Shown here: positions 4,867 through 11,925 of the stretch, piece after piece | Position numbering within the stretch: position 1 is the first letter of the stretch | Layout: each line of letters begins with the position of its first letter | NCBI GenBank assembly: GCA_023423675.1 | Contig: JAFAFD010000058.1 | Coordinates: forward strand, 1-12,055 | Source of the DNA: Pseudomonadota bacterium | Lineage (GTDB): Bacteria > Pseudomonadota > Gammaproteobacteria > Xanthomonadales > Xanthomonadaceae | DNA length: 12,055 bases | Direction: 5' to 3' | Program-made: the position numbers and the translations under genes | The notes under the pieces: generated by a model | What the model saw: only the letters and a program-made list of their open reading frames with translations | What the model was told of the DNA's origin: nothing | Database searches by the model: none

Positions 4867-7431
4867 TCACCCGCGGCGCGGGTCCAGCGAAATCAACCGC
4901 GTGGCATCCAGCAGCGCCGCCGGCAGGTGCATGCCGCCGGGTGCGGCGAGGTAGCGCGGGCGCCACTGCGGGGCGAACTTCGACTTGAACCGGCGCAGGC
5001 CGCTGAAGCCGTAGAAGCGTTCGCCATGCCGCGCGAGCAGGCCGGCCAAGCGGTTCCAGCGGCCCGCCAGGCGGTGCTGGGCCAATCCGGACAGCGGCGC
5101 CATGCCCAGCGAGAAACGCGCATAGCCCTGCGCGCGGCCCCACAGGAACAGCTCGATGAACAGGAAATCCATCGTGCCCTTCGGTGCCTCGTTGTCGTGG
5201 CGCATCAGGTCCACCGACAGCTCGGCACCGGCCGGAGCCTGCCACAGGTTGGCGAAAGCCACGATCTCGCCCTCGGCCTCGACCAGCGCCACCGGGAAGC
5301 GCACCAGGTACTGCGGATCGAAACTACCCAGCGAGAAGCCCTTTTCATCGCCCGCCTTGTCGTCCAGCCAGGCGTTGGAAATGGCGTGCAGGCGCGGCAG
5401 CAGCTCGGGAAGTTCTTCCACCGGCGCCACGCGGAACGACAGGCCGCTGCGCTTGCCGCGGTTCCAGGCCTGGCGCAGGTCGGCGCGCTCGCGGCCTTCC
5501 AGGCCGAAATCGTGCAACGGCACGATGGCTTCCTCACCCAGCTTGACCAGGCCCAGGCCGAGATCCAGATAGGTCTGCCAGTAGGCCTCGCCCACCTGGT
5601 AGAACACCGGGCGCAGGCCGAGTCGGTCGGCCTCCTCGCGGAAGCGCCAGATCAGCGCACGGGCGACCTCGGGCGGGCCGACCGGATCGCCCATCGCGAT
5701 CAGCGAGCCGCCATAGCGCTGCATCATCACGAAGCCCTGTTTCGCCTCGTCGCGCAGTACCGCCTTGTCGGCGGTCAGCACCAGGCAGGCCTGGGTATCG
5801 GTGGCGTTGGCCAGTACCGGCGCCAGCGCCTGCAGGGTGGCATCGTCGGCGGCCGGCAGCGGCGTGCGCGTGCTGTGCAGCAGGCGCGCCAGGCCGAACA
5901 TCACCAGCGCGATGGCCACCACCAGCAACGCGCGCAGCGCACGCGGCGCATTGCCCGATACCGCGAACTGCCACCACAGCTCGTTCTGGTATTCGACGTG
6001 GCTGTAGGTGAAGAACAGCAGCCAGGTGACCGCGACCAGCACCAGGCCCAGGTTGCGCAGCCACGGCCACGACCACGCTTCATCCAGCAGCGCGCCCTGG
6101 CGGTAGAACTCGCGGCGCGCGGCCCACAGCGCCATCGCCACCAGCAGCGCGGACACGGCGATGAGCGACTGGCCGCCGCGCAGCCACAGCGGCAGCGGCG
6201 TGATCACGCACACCGCCATCGCCAGCATCCACGCCGCATGGCTGCGCCGGGCCAGGCCCTGGCCGATCAGCAGCAGGGCGACGCCGCCGAGGCTGCCGAT
6301 CAGGTGCGAGGTTTCCAGGATCGGCAGCGAGGCGTTGAGCAGATGGCGGCGTGGCGTCGGCAGCGTGCCATCGATGACCAGCGCGGCGCCGATGCTGAAG
6401 GCGGCCAAGGCGATGATCTGCGGCAGCCACGGGCGCAGTGCATGCCAGCCGGCGCGGGTGGCCCCGGCGCTGGCCTGAAGCGGCTGGCGCAGCGCCGGGG
6501 CGAGGGCGAGCAGCGTGGCCAGCAGCAGCGGCAGCACGTAGTAGGTGACGCGATAGATCAGCGCGGCCGCCAGCACCGCGGCCGGGGCGACCTGCGGCAG
6601 CAGTTTCAGCAGGCTCCATTCGAACACGCCCAGACCGGCCGGGACCGTGGACACCAGGCCGGCCAGCACAGCCACCAGGTACAGGCCGACGAAGCCGGGC
6701 AGGCCGGTGGGCGTCGAGTCGGGCAGCAGCACGTAGAACGCGGCGCTGGCCAGCACCAGCTCGATCACGCTGAGCACGGTGACGCCGAGCATGGTGCGGC
6801 GATCCGGCAGCCACAGGCCATGGCCGAAGATGCGGAACTGGCGCCCGTTGCGGCCGACCAGCAGCACGGTGGTGGCGTAGGCGAGCAGGGCGAGGATGCC
6901 GACCACGCGCACTGCGGCCGGGTCCAGCGGCAGGGCCAGCGCGGCGGCGGCCGGTTCCATGCACAGCGCCACACCGATCAGCAGCCAGGCACCGAAGACG
7001 AAGCCCAGCGTGCTCATCAGCACCACCTGGCCGATCTGCGCCAGGTCGAGTCCGGCGCTGCGGTAGCCGCGCAGACGCACCGCGCCGCCGGTCAGTGCCG
7101 CAAAGCCCACCGTCTGCCCCAGGGTGTGGGCGAGGAAGGCGGTGATGCCCACGCGTGCCGGATGCACGCGGATACCGCTGCGGCGCAGACCGATGGCATC
7201 GAAGCCGATCAGGCAGGCGTAGCTGGCCAGGCCCAGCAGCACGGTCAGCGCGATCTGCGTGCCGGTCAGCTTGTGGAAGGCTTCGCGGATGGCACGGTAG
7301 CCGTGCTCGTCGAACTCGTTGGCCAGCCCGTGCAGGGCCAGCGACAGGATCAGCAGCGGGACGACGATGGTCAGGACCCGCTTCCATGCCGGGGTGTGCG
7401 AAGCGGTGGTGGGGTCGTTGGCTGGGGTCAT
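4867..7431 (-). CDS. mprF: MprF: aminoacyl-phosphatidylglycerol synthase/flippase
   Basis: The 854-residue product has the length and two-part plan of full MprF proteins. Residues 17-520 are a multi-helix membrane region (LPG synthase TM / flippase), with family-typical stretches HTLGQTVGFAALTGGAVRLRGY split over 102-123 and STVPAGLGVFEW (261-272). Residues about 535-840 form the cytoplasmic DUF2156 catalytic domain, with GGSLIAMGDPVGPP, EEAIVPLHDFGLEG, GTMDFLFIELFLWGRAQGY (752-770) and FYGFSGLRRFKSKF (806-819). It transfers an aminoacyl group from tRNA to phosphatidylglycerol and flips the product outward, lowering net negative surface charge and usually raising tolerance to cationic peptides. 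Lys versus Ala specificity cannot be read by eye. The ATG at 7431 lacks a clear ribosome binding site. The convergent neighbour is an AcvB-type hydrolase predicted to degrade the product. Confidence 0.93.
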   Translation of the reverse strand: MTPANDPTTASHTPAWKRVLTIVVPLLILSLALHGLANEFDEHGYRAIREAFHKLTGTQIALTVLLGLASYACLIGFDAIGLRRSGIRVHPARVGITAFLAHTLGQTVGFAALTGGAVRLRGYRSAGLDLAQIGQVVLMSTLGFVFGAWLLIGVALCMEPAAAALALPLDPAAVRVVGILALLAYATTVLLVGRNGRQFRIFGHGLWLPDRRTMLGVTVLSVIELVLASAAFYVLLPDSTPTGLPGFVGLYLVAVLAGLVSTVPAGLGVFEWSLLKLLPQVAPAAVLAAALIYRVTYYVLPLLLATLLALAPALRQPLQASAGATRAGWHALRPWLPQIIALAAFSIGAALVIDGTLPTPRRHLLNASLPILETSHLIGSLGGVALLLIGQGLARRSHAAWMLAMAVCVITPLPLWLRGGQSLIAVSALLVAMALWAARREFYRQGALLDEAWSWPWLRNLGLVLVAVTWLLFFTYSHVEYQNELWWQFAVSGNAPRALRALLVVAIALVMFGLARLLHSTRTPLPAADDATLQALAPVLANATDTQACLVLTADKAVLRDEAKQGFVMMQRYGGSLIAMGDPVGPPEVARALIWRFREEADRLGLRPVFYQVGEAYWQTYLDLGLGLVKLGEEAIVPLHDFGLEGRERADLRQAWNRGKRSGLSFRVAPVEELPELLPRLHAISNAWLDDKAGDEKGFSLGSFDPQYLVRFPVALVEAEGEIVAFANLWQAPAGAELSVDLMRHDNEAPKGTMDFLFIELFLWGRAQGYARFSLGMAPLSGLAQHRLAGRWNRLAGLLARHGERFYGFSGLRRFKSKFAPQWRPRYLAAPGGMHLPAALLDATRLISLDPRRG

Positions 7432-7480
7432 CGGCGCAAGAATGCGACAGCAGGGGGAAGAGGGGTGTCAACGTGAACGT

Positions 7481-7495
7481 GGCGCATCGTGCGCC
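7481..7495. promoter_or_regulatory. Inverted repeat GGCGCAtcgTGCGCC upstream of mprF
   Basis: A perfect 6-bp inverted repeat with a three-base spacer lies 50 bases upstream of the mprF start, in the 194-base divergent region between mprF and the RidA-family gene. It could be an operator or a hairpin in the mprF leader. I see no clear -10/-35 pair for mprF, and only a weak GAGAAT (7588-7593) ahead of the RidA-family gene. Confidence 0.35.
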
Positions 7496-7625
7496 TGTCG
7501 GTGGCGTTTGACCAGCACCGGCACTGTGCGGCGATTGGCGGCAACGAATGTGCGTGCGGGAGGCCACATTTCACCGCCCGGCTGGGTGAGAATGGGGTTC
7601 AGTCCACCCCGCAGGAGCCACGCCC

Positions 7626-7973
7626 ATGATGGAGCGTTACGACGTCGGACCGCGCATGTCCGAGATGACCGTGCACAACAAGGTCGCCTACCTTTCCGGC
7701 CAGATTCCGGATGACACCAGCCAGGACATCACCGGGCAGACCCGGCAGGTGCTGGCGGAGATCGACAAGCTGCTGGCGCAGGTGGCCAGTGATCGCCAGC
7801 ACGTGCTGCGCGCGGAAGTGTTCCTGGCCGACATCGCCGATTTCGACGGCATGAACAAGGCGTGGGATGAGTGGGTGGTCGAAGGTGCGACCCCGGCGCG
7901 TGCGACGTTCGAAGCGAAGCTGGCGCATGCCGAGTGGAAGGTCGAGATCGTGATCACGGCGGCCGTGCCGTAA
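7626..7973 (+). CDS. RidA family (YjgF/YER057c/UK114) protein
   Basis: At 115 residues this has family length and the expected core: VAYLSGQIPDD (20-30), TGQTRQVLAEIDKLL (36-50), VFLADIADFDGMNKAWDEW (65-83) and PARATFEAKLAHAEWKVEI (90-108). R92 and E107 match the Arg and Glu that in RidA hold the carboxylate and activate water for hydrolysis of enamine/imine intermediates, so deaminase activity is plausible. The N-terminus and sequence look closer to the YoaB-like branch than to canonical RidA, so I do not assign the symbol. Two ATGs are adjacent; AGGAG at 7613-7617 is spaced eight bases from the first, which I use. It is transcribed alone, divergent from mprF, and followed by a strong hairpin. 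Expected location is the cytoplasm, probably as a trimer as in the family. Confidence 0.9.
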   Translation: MMERYDVGPRMSEMTVHNKVAYLSGQIPDDTSQDITGQTRQVLAEIDKLLAQVASDRQHVLRAEVFLADIADFDGMNKAWDEWVVEGATPARATFEAKLAHAEWKVEIVITAAVP

Positions 7974-7991
7974 TCCGGGAGTGCGTGAAGC

Positions 7992-8030
7992 GGGGTCGGA
8001 TCCCTCTCCGAAGGAGAGGGCTCTGACCCC
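7992..8030 (+). terminator. 39-bp hairpin element, copy 1, after the RidA-family gene
   Basis: GGGGTC (7992-7997) pairs with GACCCC (8025-8030), and CCCTCTCC (8002-8009) pairs with GGAGAGGG (8013-8020) around a GAA loop; the middle GGAT/CTCT stays unpaired. It starts 18 bases after the TAA and ends seven bases before the stop codon of the convergent gene, so it can serve both transcripts. A second copy lies at 8647-8685 in the opposite orientation. Confidence 0.65.
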
Positions 8031-8037
8031 GTTGTCG

Positions 8038-8394
8038 TTACTGCAGGCCGATCCTGCTGGCGGCGTGTTCCGACAGCGCGATGCAGGCCTGCATCAGGCC
8101 ATCCATGACGTGGTCGCCGACGTATTCGGCGGCGTCGTCATGATGCCGGCTGCGTTCGGCGGCCAGCATGATTTCCTGCACCACGCGCAGGCCGACCAGG
8201 GTGCGGTCTGCGTCGGTCAGGCCGAGATGGCCGCCGGGCAGCAGGTAGCCTTCCGGCCACGGGAATCCATCGACGGCGGCAGCCGCGCTGATCTTCCGCA
8301 GCAGGGCCATCATCCTGTCGGGATGGCGCTCGATCTCGTCCGCTGCATCGGTGATGTCGCAGGTGCAGTCGTCGGTAAGGTCCGAAGGGGTCAT
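8038..8394 (-). CDS. Hypothetical protein, 118 residues
   Basis: I do not recognise this family. The product is soluble in character, with no signal peptide or membrane helix. It starts with an acidic segment holding C10 and C12 (DDCTCDITDAADEIE), has a Pro/Gly-rich middle (FPWPEGYLLPGGHLGL, about 44-59), and ends in a predicted helical region with clustered histidines and acids (ERSRHHDDAAEYVGDHVMDG). Coding is supported by a good ribosome binding site (GGAG, complement of 8402-8405, spaced about seven bases), by convincing GC-third-position use, and by neat flanking hairpins. It converges on the RidA-family gene and is separated from rnfB behind it by 292 bases that carry a GTAG palindrome and the rnfB-side hairpin, so it is probably its own transcription unit. 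Confidence 0.75.
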   Translation of the reverse strand: MTPSDLTDDCTCDITDAADEIERHPDRMMALLRKISAAAAVDGFPWPEGYLLPGGHLGLTDADRTLVGLRVVQEIMLAAERSRHHDDAAEYVGDHVMDGLMQACIALSEHAASRIGLQ

Positions 8395-8419
8395 GGCACA
8401 GCTCCGTTCAGGTCAATCG

Positions 8420-8443
8420 GTAGCCGCCACGGCACGGTGGCGG
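8420..8443. repeat. GTAG-headed palindrome (SMAG/REP type)
   Basis: GTAG (8420-8423) is followed by CCGCCAC (8424-8430), a six-base loop, and GTGGCGG (8437-8443). It has the layout of the element at 4795. It lies 26 bases upstream of the hypothetical gene's ATG, immediately before its ribosome binding site. Between it and the 8647 hairpin (about 8444-8645) I see no gene, no clear promoter and no further repeat. Confidence 0.5.
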
Positions 8444-8646
8444 GCGGAACGTGGCTTGAAAACCGGCCAGCCGCTTGGGGTGGCCCGTCACAGGACGTTT
8501 GCGGAAGTCTGGCATGCGGTTGAAAGAGGCCGCAGTGGGCTGGCGCATGTGCCGCGAGCAGTGGGGCAATCTGCGATGTGCGTCCTGTTCCGTGTGGGCG
8601 CGGGGCGTGCAGGACGCGGTGATTGCGACGAAAGTCTGGTGAAGTG

Positions 8647-8685
8647 GGGGCAGAGCCCTTTCCTTTGGAAAGGGATCCGACCCCC
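8647..8685 (-). terminator. 39-bp hairpin element, copy 2, after rnfB
   Basis: Inner arms CCCTTTCC (8656-8663) and GGAAAGGG (8667-8674) enclose a TTT loop; outer GGGG and CCCC runs (8647-8650 and 8682-8685, with one further G/C pair possible) close it. It begins one base after the rnfB stop codon. Its sequence matches the reverse complement of copy 1 at 35 of 39 positions, including one compensatory pair change in the inner stem. It is read in the same sense relative to rnfB as copy 1 is relative to the RidA-family gene. Confidence 0.62.
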
Positions 8686-8686
8686 G

Positions 8687-9100
8687 CTACAGCTGCACCA
8701 GGTCGATGCAGTCCACCGGGCACGGCGGGATGCACAGCTCGCAGCCAGTGCAGAGGTCGGCAATCACCGTGTGCATGTACTTGGCGCCGCCGACGATGGC
8801 GTCCACCGGGCAGGCCTGGATGCACTTGGTGCAGCCGATGCAGTCGGCTTCGACGATCAGCGCGACCTGCGGCGCCTTGTGCTCGCCGCGCGTGCGGTCG
8901 AACGGCGCGGCCGGTACGCCCAGCACCTGGGCGAGTGCGCGCGCACCGGCATCGCCACCGGGCGGGCAGCGGTCCACGCCCGCTTCGCCGCGCGCCATCG
9001 CCTGCGCATACGGGCGGCAGCCGTCGTAGCCGCATTGCCCGCATTGGGTCTGCGGCAGCAGGCGGTCGAGGCGTTCGGTCAGGGGCGGGATCAGGCTCAT
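8687..9100 (-). CDS. rnfB: RnfB-like iron-sulfur protein, short soluble form
   Basis: The 137-residue product has the RnfB cluster layout: a 4Fe-4S domain with C20, C23, C28 and C45 ([10 protein letters not shown]...RCPPGG), then two ferredoxin motifs, C87/C90/C93/C97 ([14 protein letters not shown]) and C117/C120/C123/C127 ([14 protein letters not shown]), so three 4Fe-4S clusters are expected. Usual RnfB/RsxB proteins (about 190 residues) begin with a hydrophobic membrane anchor; this one does not, so it is probably cytoplasmic or peripheral. No rnfA, C, D, G or E is seen, and a full Rnf complex role is not supported here. It may act as a stand-alone electron carrier, for instance to an iron-sulfur enzyme. 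It follows the HAD gene by 25 bases without a clear ribosome binding site, consistent with the end of a metG-led operon. Confidence 0.9.
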   Translation of the reverse strand: MSLIPPLTERLDRLLPQTQCGQCGYDGCRPYAQAMARGEAGVDRCPPGGDAGARALAQVLGVPAAPFDRTRGEHKAPQVALIVEADCIGCTKCIQACPVDAIVGGAKYMHTVIADLCTGCELCIPPCPVDCIDLVQL

Positions 9101-9125
9101 GCGTGGCGAAGGCTGCGCGTTGGAA

Positions 9126-9716
9126 TCACTTCAGGGGTCTGCCGCGGTACCAGCGCTCGTGGGCGAGGGCCAGCATCGGGCGGTCTTCGTAGCTGTCGCC
9201 ATAGGCGTGGATGCGCAGGTAGCGCGACAGATCGAACTGGCGACGGATGTGCTCGACCTTGCGCGGGCCACAGTCACCGCCCGCGTAACGCCCGGTCAGG
9301 CGTCCATCCTGGCTTTCCAGCCGGTTGCAGATCAGCTGCAGGCCCAGCTGTTCGCACCACGGCCGCAGGTACAGGTCCAGCGAACCGGACACGATCACCA
9401 CGGTGTGCTGCTGTTCCTTGTGCCAGCGGATCTGCTCCAGCATTTCCGGACGCATCACCTCGGGCAGCACCTCACGGGCGAAGCCGGCCGCCAGCGTGGC
9501 GATGTCATCGGCGTGGCGTTCGCTGAAGGTGAGGCGGGTGACGCGGGCGCGGATGCGCGCGGCGGAAATGATGCGCAGGCGGTAGGCCAGCAGCCAGGGG
9601 CCGACCTTCCACCACGCCCGCGCCAGCTGCTCGGGCGTGGCCACGCGGCGCAGGAAGCGGCCATAGGTATCGCAGGTGGTGACGGTGTGGTCGAAATCGA
9701 ACAGCGCCAGTTCCAT
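9126..9716 (-). CDS. HAD-IB family phosphatase (SerB-like)
   Basis: With the start at 9716 the product has 196 residues and begins directly with the catalytic strand. HAD motif I is LFDFDHTVT (nucleophile D7, acid D9), motif II is VVIVSGS (S110), motif III is K153 (GPRKVEHI), and motif IV is [11 protein letters not shown] (D174, D178). The helical cap between motifs I and II (about 20-95) places it in subclass IB, next to phosphoserine phosphatases and related lipid or metabolite phosphatases. The substrate is not identifiable. In-frame ATGs at 9737 and 9731 would add seven or five residues; GGAGG at 9740-9744 suits the one at 9731, while GGGAG spaced eight bases suits 9716, so the start is ambiguous. 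It lies between metG and rnfB, probably in one operon. Confidence 0.88.
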   Translation of the reverse strand: MELALFDFDHTVTTCDTYGRFLRRVATPEQLARAWWKVGPWLLAYRLRIISAARIRARVTRLTFSERHADDIATLAAGFAREVLPEVMRPEMLEQIRWHKEQQHTVVIVSGSLDLYLRPWCEQLGLQLICNRLESQDGRLTGRYAGGDCGPRKVEHIRRQFDLSRYLRIHAYGDSYEDRPMLALAHERWYRGRPLK

Positions 9717-9737
9717 CCCGCTCTCTCCCATGGCCAT

Positions 9738-9765
9738 GCCCTCCGTGGCGGTCTGCGTGGAGGGC
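9738..9765 (-). promoter_or_regulatory. Hairpin covering the HAD gene's upstream ribosome binding site
   Basis: GCCCTCC (9738-9744) and GGAGGGC (9759-9765) are 7-bp inverted arms with a 14-base loop. On the minus-strand transcript the 3' arm contains GGAGG, the ribosome binding site for the upstream candidate ATGs (9737, 9731), and the 5' arm would pair with it. This could reduce initiation there and favour the ATG at 9716, or make translation depend on ribosomes arriving from metG. Confidence 0.4.
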
Positions 9766-9791
9766 GCGGTGGTGGCCGCGCCCGCAGGGCA

Positions 9792-11873
9792 TCAGCGGAC
9801 CGGCATGCCCGGCTGTGCGCCGCTGTCGGCGTCCAGCAGCGCCAGCGCGCCACCGTCGAAACCGGCCGACAGGATCATGCCTTCGCTCAGGCCGAAGCGC
9901 ATCTTGCGCGGGGCCAGGTTGGCGATGAACACCACGCTGCGGCCGACCAGCGCTTCCGGCTCGCCGTAGCTGGCGCGGATGCCGGAGAAGATCTGGCGCT
10001 TGCCCAGGTCGCCGGCATCCAGTTCGAAGCGCAGCAGCTTGTCCGAGCCTTCCACGAATTCGCACACCAGCACCTTGCCGATGCGCAGGTCGAGCTTGGC
10101 GAAATCATCGATGCCGATGTAGGCCGGTGCGTCGGCGCTCTTCGCTTCGTCCTTGGCCGGGGCCGGGGCAGCCGGCTTCACGGCTTCGGTCCTGGCGGCG
10201 GGGGCGGCAGCGGCGGCCGGCTGCAGGGTGTCCTTGGAGGCGTCGATCATGGCGTCAATCTTCTTCGGGTCGATACGGGTGAACAGCGGGGTGTACTCAG
10301 CAATGCGGTGGCCCAGCAGCGGCTGTGCCAGTGCGGTCCAGTCGTTCACCGGCGCGGCCAGGAAGGCCTCGGCCTGCGCGGCGGTGGCCGGCAGCACCGG
10401 CTTCAGGGCGGTGACCAGCACGCGGAACAGGTTCAGGCCCTGGCTGCACACCGCCTGCAGCTGCGCCTCGGCGCCTTCCTGCTTGGCGATGACCCACGGC
10501 TTGACCTCGTCGATGTAGCGGTTGGCTTCGTCGGCCAGGGTCATGGTCAGGCGGATGGCGGCGGCCGGGTCGTTGCGCTCGTACGCTTCACGGATCGGCG
10601 CCAGGCCATCGACGAAGCGCTGGTACTGCGCGGCGTCGGGCAGCTGCGCGGCCAGCAGGCCGTCGAAGCGCTTGCTGATGAAGCCGGCGCAGCGGCTGGC
10701 CAGGTTGACGAACTTGCCGACCAGATCGGCGTTCACGCGCGCCACGAAATCGCCCAGGTTCAGGTCGAGGTCGTCGACGCCGCCGCTGGTCTTGGCCGCG
10801 TAGTAGTAACGCAGGGCTTCCGGTTCCAGGCCGGCGTCGAGGAAGGTGCGCGCCATCACGAAGGTGCCGCGCGACTTGCTCATCTTCGCGCCGTCGACCA
10901 TCAGGTAGCCATTGACGTGCAGGCGGGTCGGCGCGCGGTGGCCGGTACCGTTCAGCACCGCCGGCCAGAACAGGCCGTGGAAGTTGACGATGTCCTTGCC
11001 GATGAAGTGGTGCAGTTCGGTGCTGGTGCCTTCGCGCAGGTGCGATTCGAAGTCTTCGCCGAGCTTGCCGCACAGGGTCTGGAAGCTGGACAGGTAGCCG
11101 ATCGGCGCGTCCAGCCAGACGTAGAAGTACTTGCCCGGCTGGCCGGGGATCTCGAAACCGAAGTACGGCGCATCGCGCGAGATGTCCCACGCGCGCAGGC
11201 CGCCGTCGGCGTCCAGCCATTCCATCAGCTTGGCCTTCACCCCGGGCAGGGCGACGTCGCCGGCCAGCCAGGTGCGCAGGAAGCCTTCGAAACGGCCGAC
11301 CTCGAAGAAGAAGTGTTCCGAATCGCGGATTTCCGGCGTGGCGCCGGAGATCACCGACTTCGGGTCCTTCAGGTCGGTCGGGTTGTAGGTGGCGCCGCAG
11401 ACTTCGCAGTTGTCGCCGTACTGGTCGGCGCTGCCGCAGTTCGGGCAGATGCCCTTGATGTAGCGGTCGGGCAGGAACATGCCCTTGGCCGGGTCGTAGA
11501 ACTGCGCCACCGAGCGACGGCTGATGTGGCCGGCCGCTTCCAGCTTCAGGTAGAACTGCTCGGTCAGCGCCTTGTTGCCCGCCGAGTTGGTCGAGTCGTA
11601 GTGGTCGAAGGCCACGCCGAAGGCGGCGAAATCGCGCTCATGGCCGGCCTGGATGTTGGCGATGAAGGCTTCCGGGGTGACCCCGGCCTTTTCCGCGGCC
11701 AGCATGATGGGCGTGCCGTGGGTGTCGTCGGCGCAGACGAACCAGGCCTTGCCGCCGCTCATTCGCCGCGCGCGCACCCAGATGTCAGCCTGGATGTAGC
11801 CGACCAGATGGCCCAGGTGCAGGGGGCCGTTGGCGTAGGGCAGGGCGGTGGTGACGAGCGCGGTACGGGTCAT
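9792..11873 (-). CDS. metG: Methionyl-tRNA synthetase
   Basis: The 693-residue product is full length for the long, dimeric type of MetRS. It charges tRNA-Met with methionine. Visible landmarks are the HIGH-type motif HLGH (19-22), the zinc knuckle with C143, C146, C156 and C159 (CPNC and CEVC), the methionine-pocket/linker region YVWLDAPIGY (251-260), and KMSKS (330-334). These are followed by the helical anticodon-binding domain, an Ala/Pro/Lys linker at about 550-585, and the C-terminal tRNA-binding OB fold beginning FAKLDLRIGKV (about 589). The start MTRTALVTTALPYANGPLHL is typical for the family; the frame is open further upstream but that extension is antisense to unrelated sequence. 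No clear ribosome binding site is present. A TGC-GATAAT -10 box lies 31 bases upstream. The HAD and rnfB genes follow on the same strand. Confidence 0.98.
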   Translation of the reverse strand: MTRTALVTTALPYANGPLHLGHLVGYIQADIWVRARRMSGGKAWFVCADDTHGTPIMLAAEKAGVTPEAFIANIQAGHERDFAAFGVAFDHYDSTNSAGNKALTEQFYLKLEAAGHISRRSVAQFYDPAKGMFLPDRYIKGICPNCGSADQYGDNCEVCGATYNPTDLKDPKSVISGATPEIRDSEHFFFEVGRFEGFLRTWLAGDVALPGVKAKLMEWLDADGGLRAWDISRDAPYFGFEIPGQPGKYFYVWLDAPIGYLSSFQTLCGKLGEDFESHLREGTSTELHHFIGKDIVNFHGLFWPAVLNGTGHRAPTRLHVNGYLMVDGAKMSKSRGTFVMARTFLDAGLEPEALRYYYAAKTSGGVDDLDLNLGDFVARVNADLVGKFVNLASRCAGFISKRFDGLLAAQLPDAAQYQRFVDGLAPIREAYERNDPAAAIRLTMTLADEANRYIDEVKPWVIAKQEGAEAQLQAVCSQGLNLFRVLVTALKPVLPATAAQAEAFLAAPVNDWTALAQPLLGHRIAEYTPLFTRIDPKKIDAMIDASKDTLQPAAAAAPAARTEAVKPAAPAPAKDEAKSADAPAYIGIDDFAKLDLRIGKVLVCEFVEGSDKLLRFELDAGDLGKRQIFSGIRASYGEPEALVGRSVVFIANLAPRKMRFGLSEGMILSAGFDGGALALLDADSGAQPGMPVR

Positions 11874-11904
11874 GGTCGCGGGGTGCAGCCGAGGGGAACC
11901 GCAG

Positions 11905-11910
11905 ATTATC
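11905..11910 (-). promoter_or_regulatory. Extended -10 (TGCGATAAT) of metG
   Basis: On the minus strand GATAAT, preceded by TGC, lies 31 bases before the metG ATG, giving a likely leader of about 25 bases. A -35 box at the usual distance would fall at about 11927-11933, where the sequence is GGGTCA-like and coincides with the junction described for the right end, so the native -35 may be missing from this window. Confidence 0.55.
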
Positions 11911-11925
11911 GCATGCCTGCAACGA

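Noticed and set aside
4837..7476. A plus-strand open frame of 879 codons opposite mprF
   Set aside because: Its composition (very rich in Gln, Arg, His and Ala, no domains) is that of an antisense shadow of a GC-rich gene; mprF on the other strand has clear family motifs throughout.
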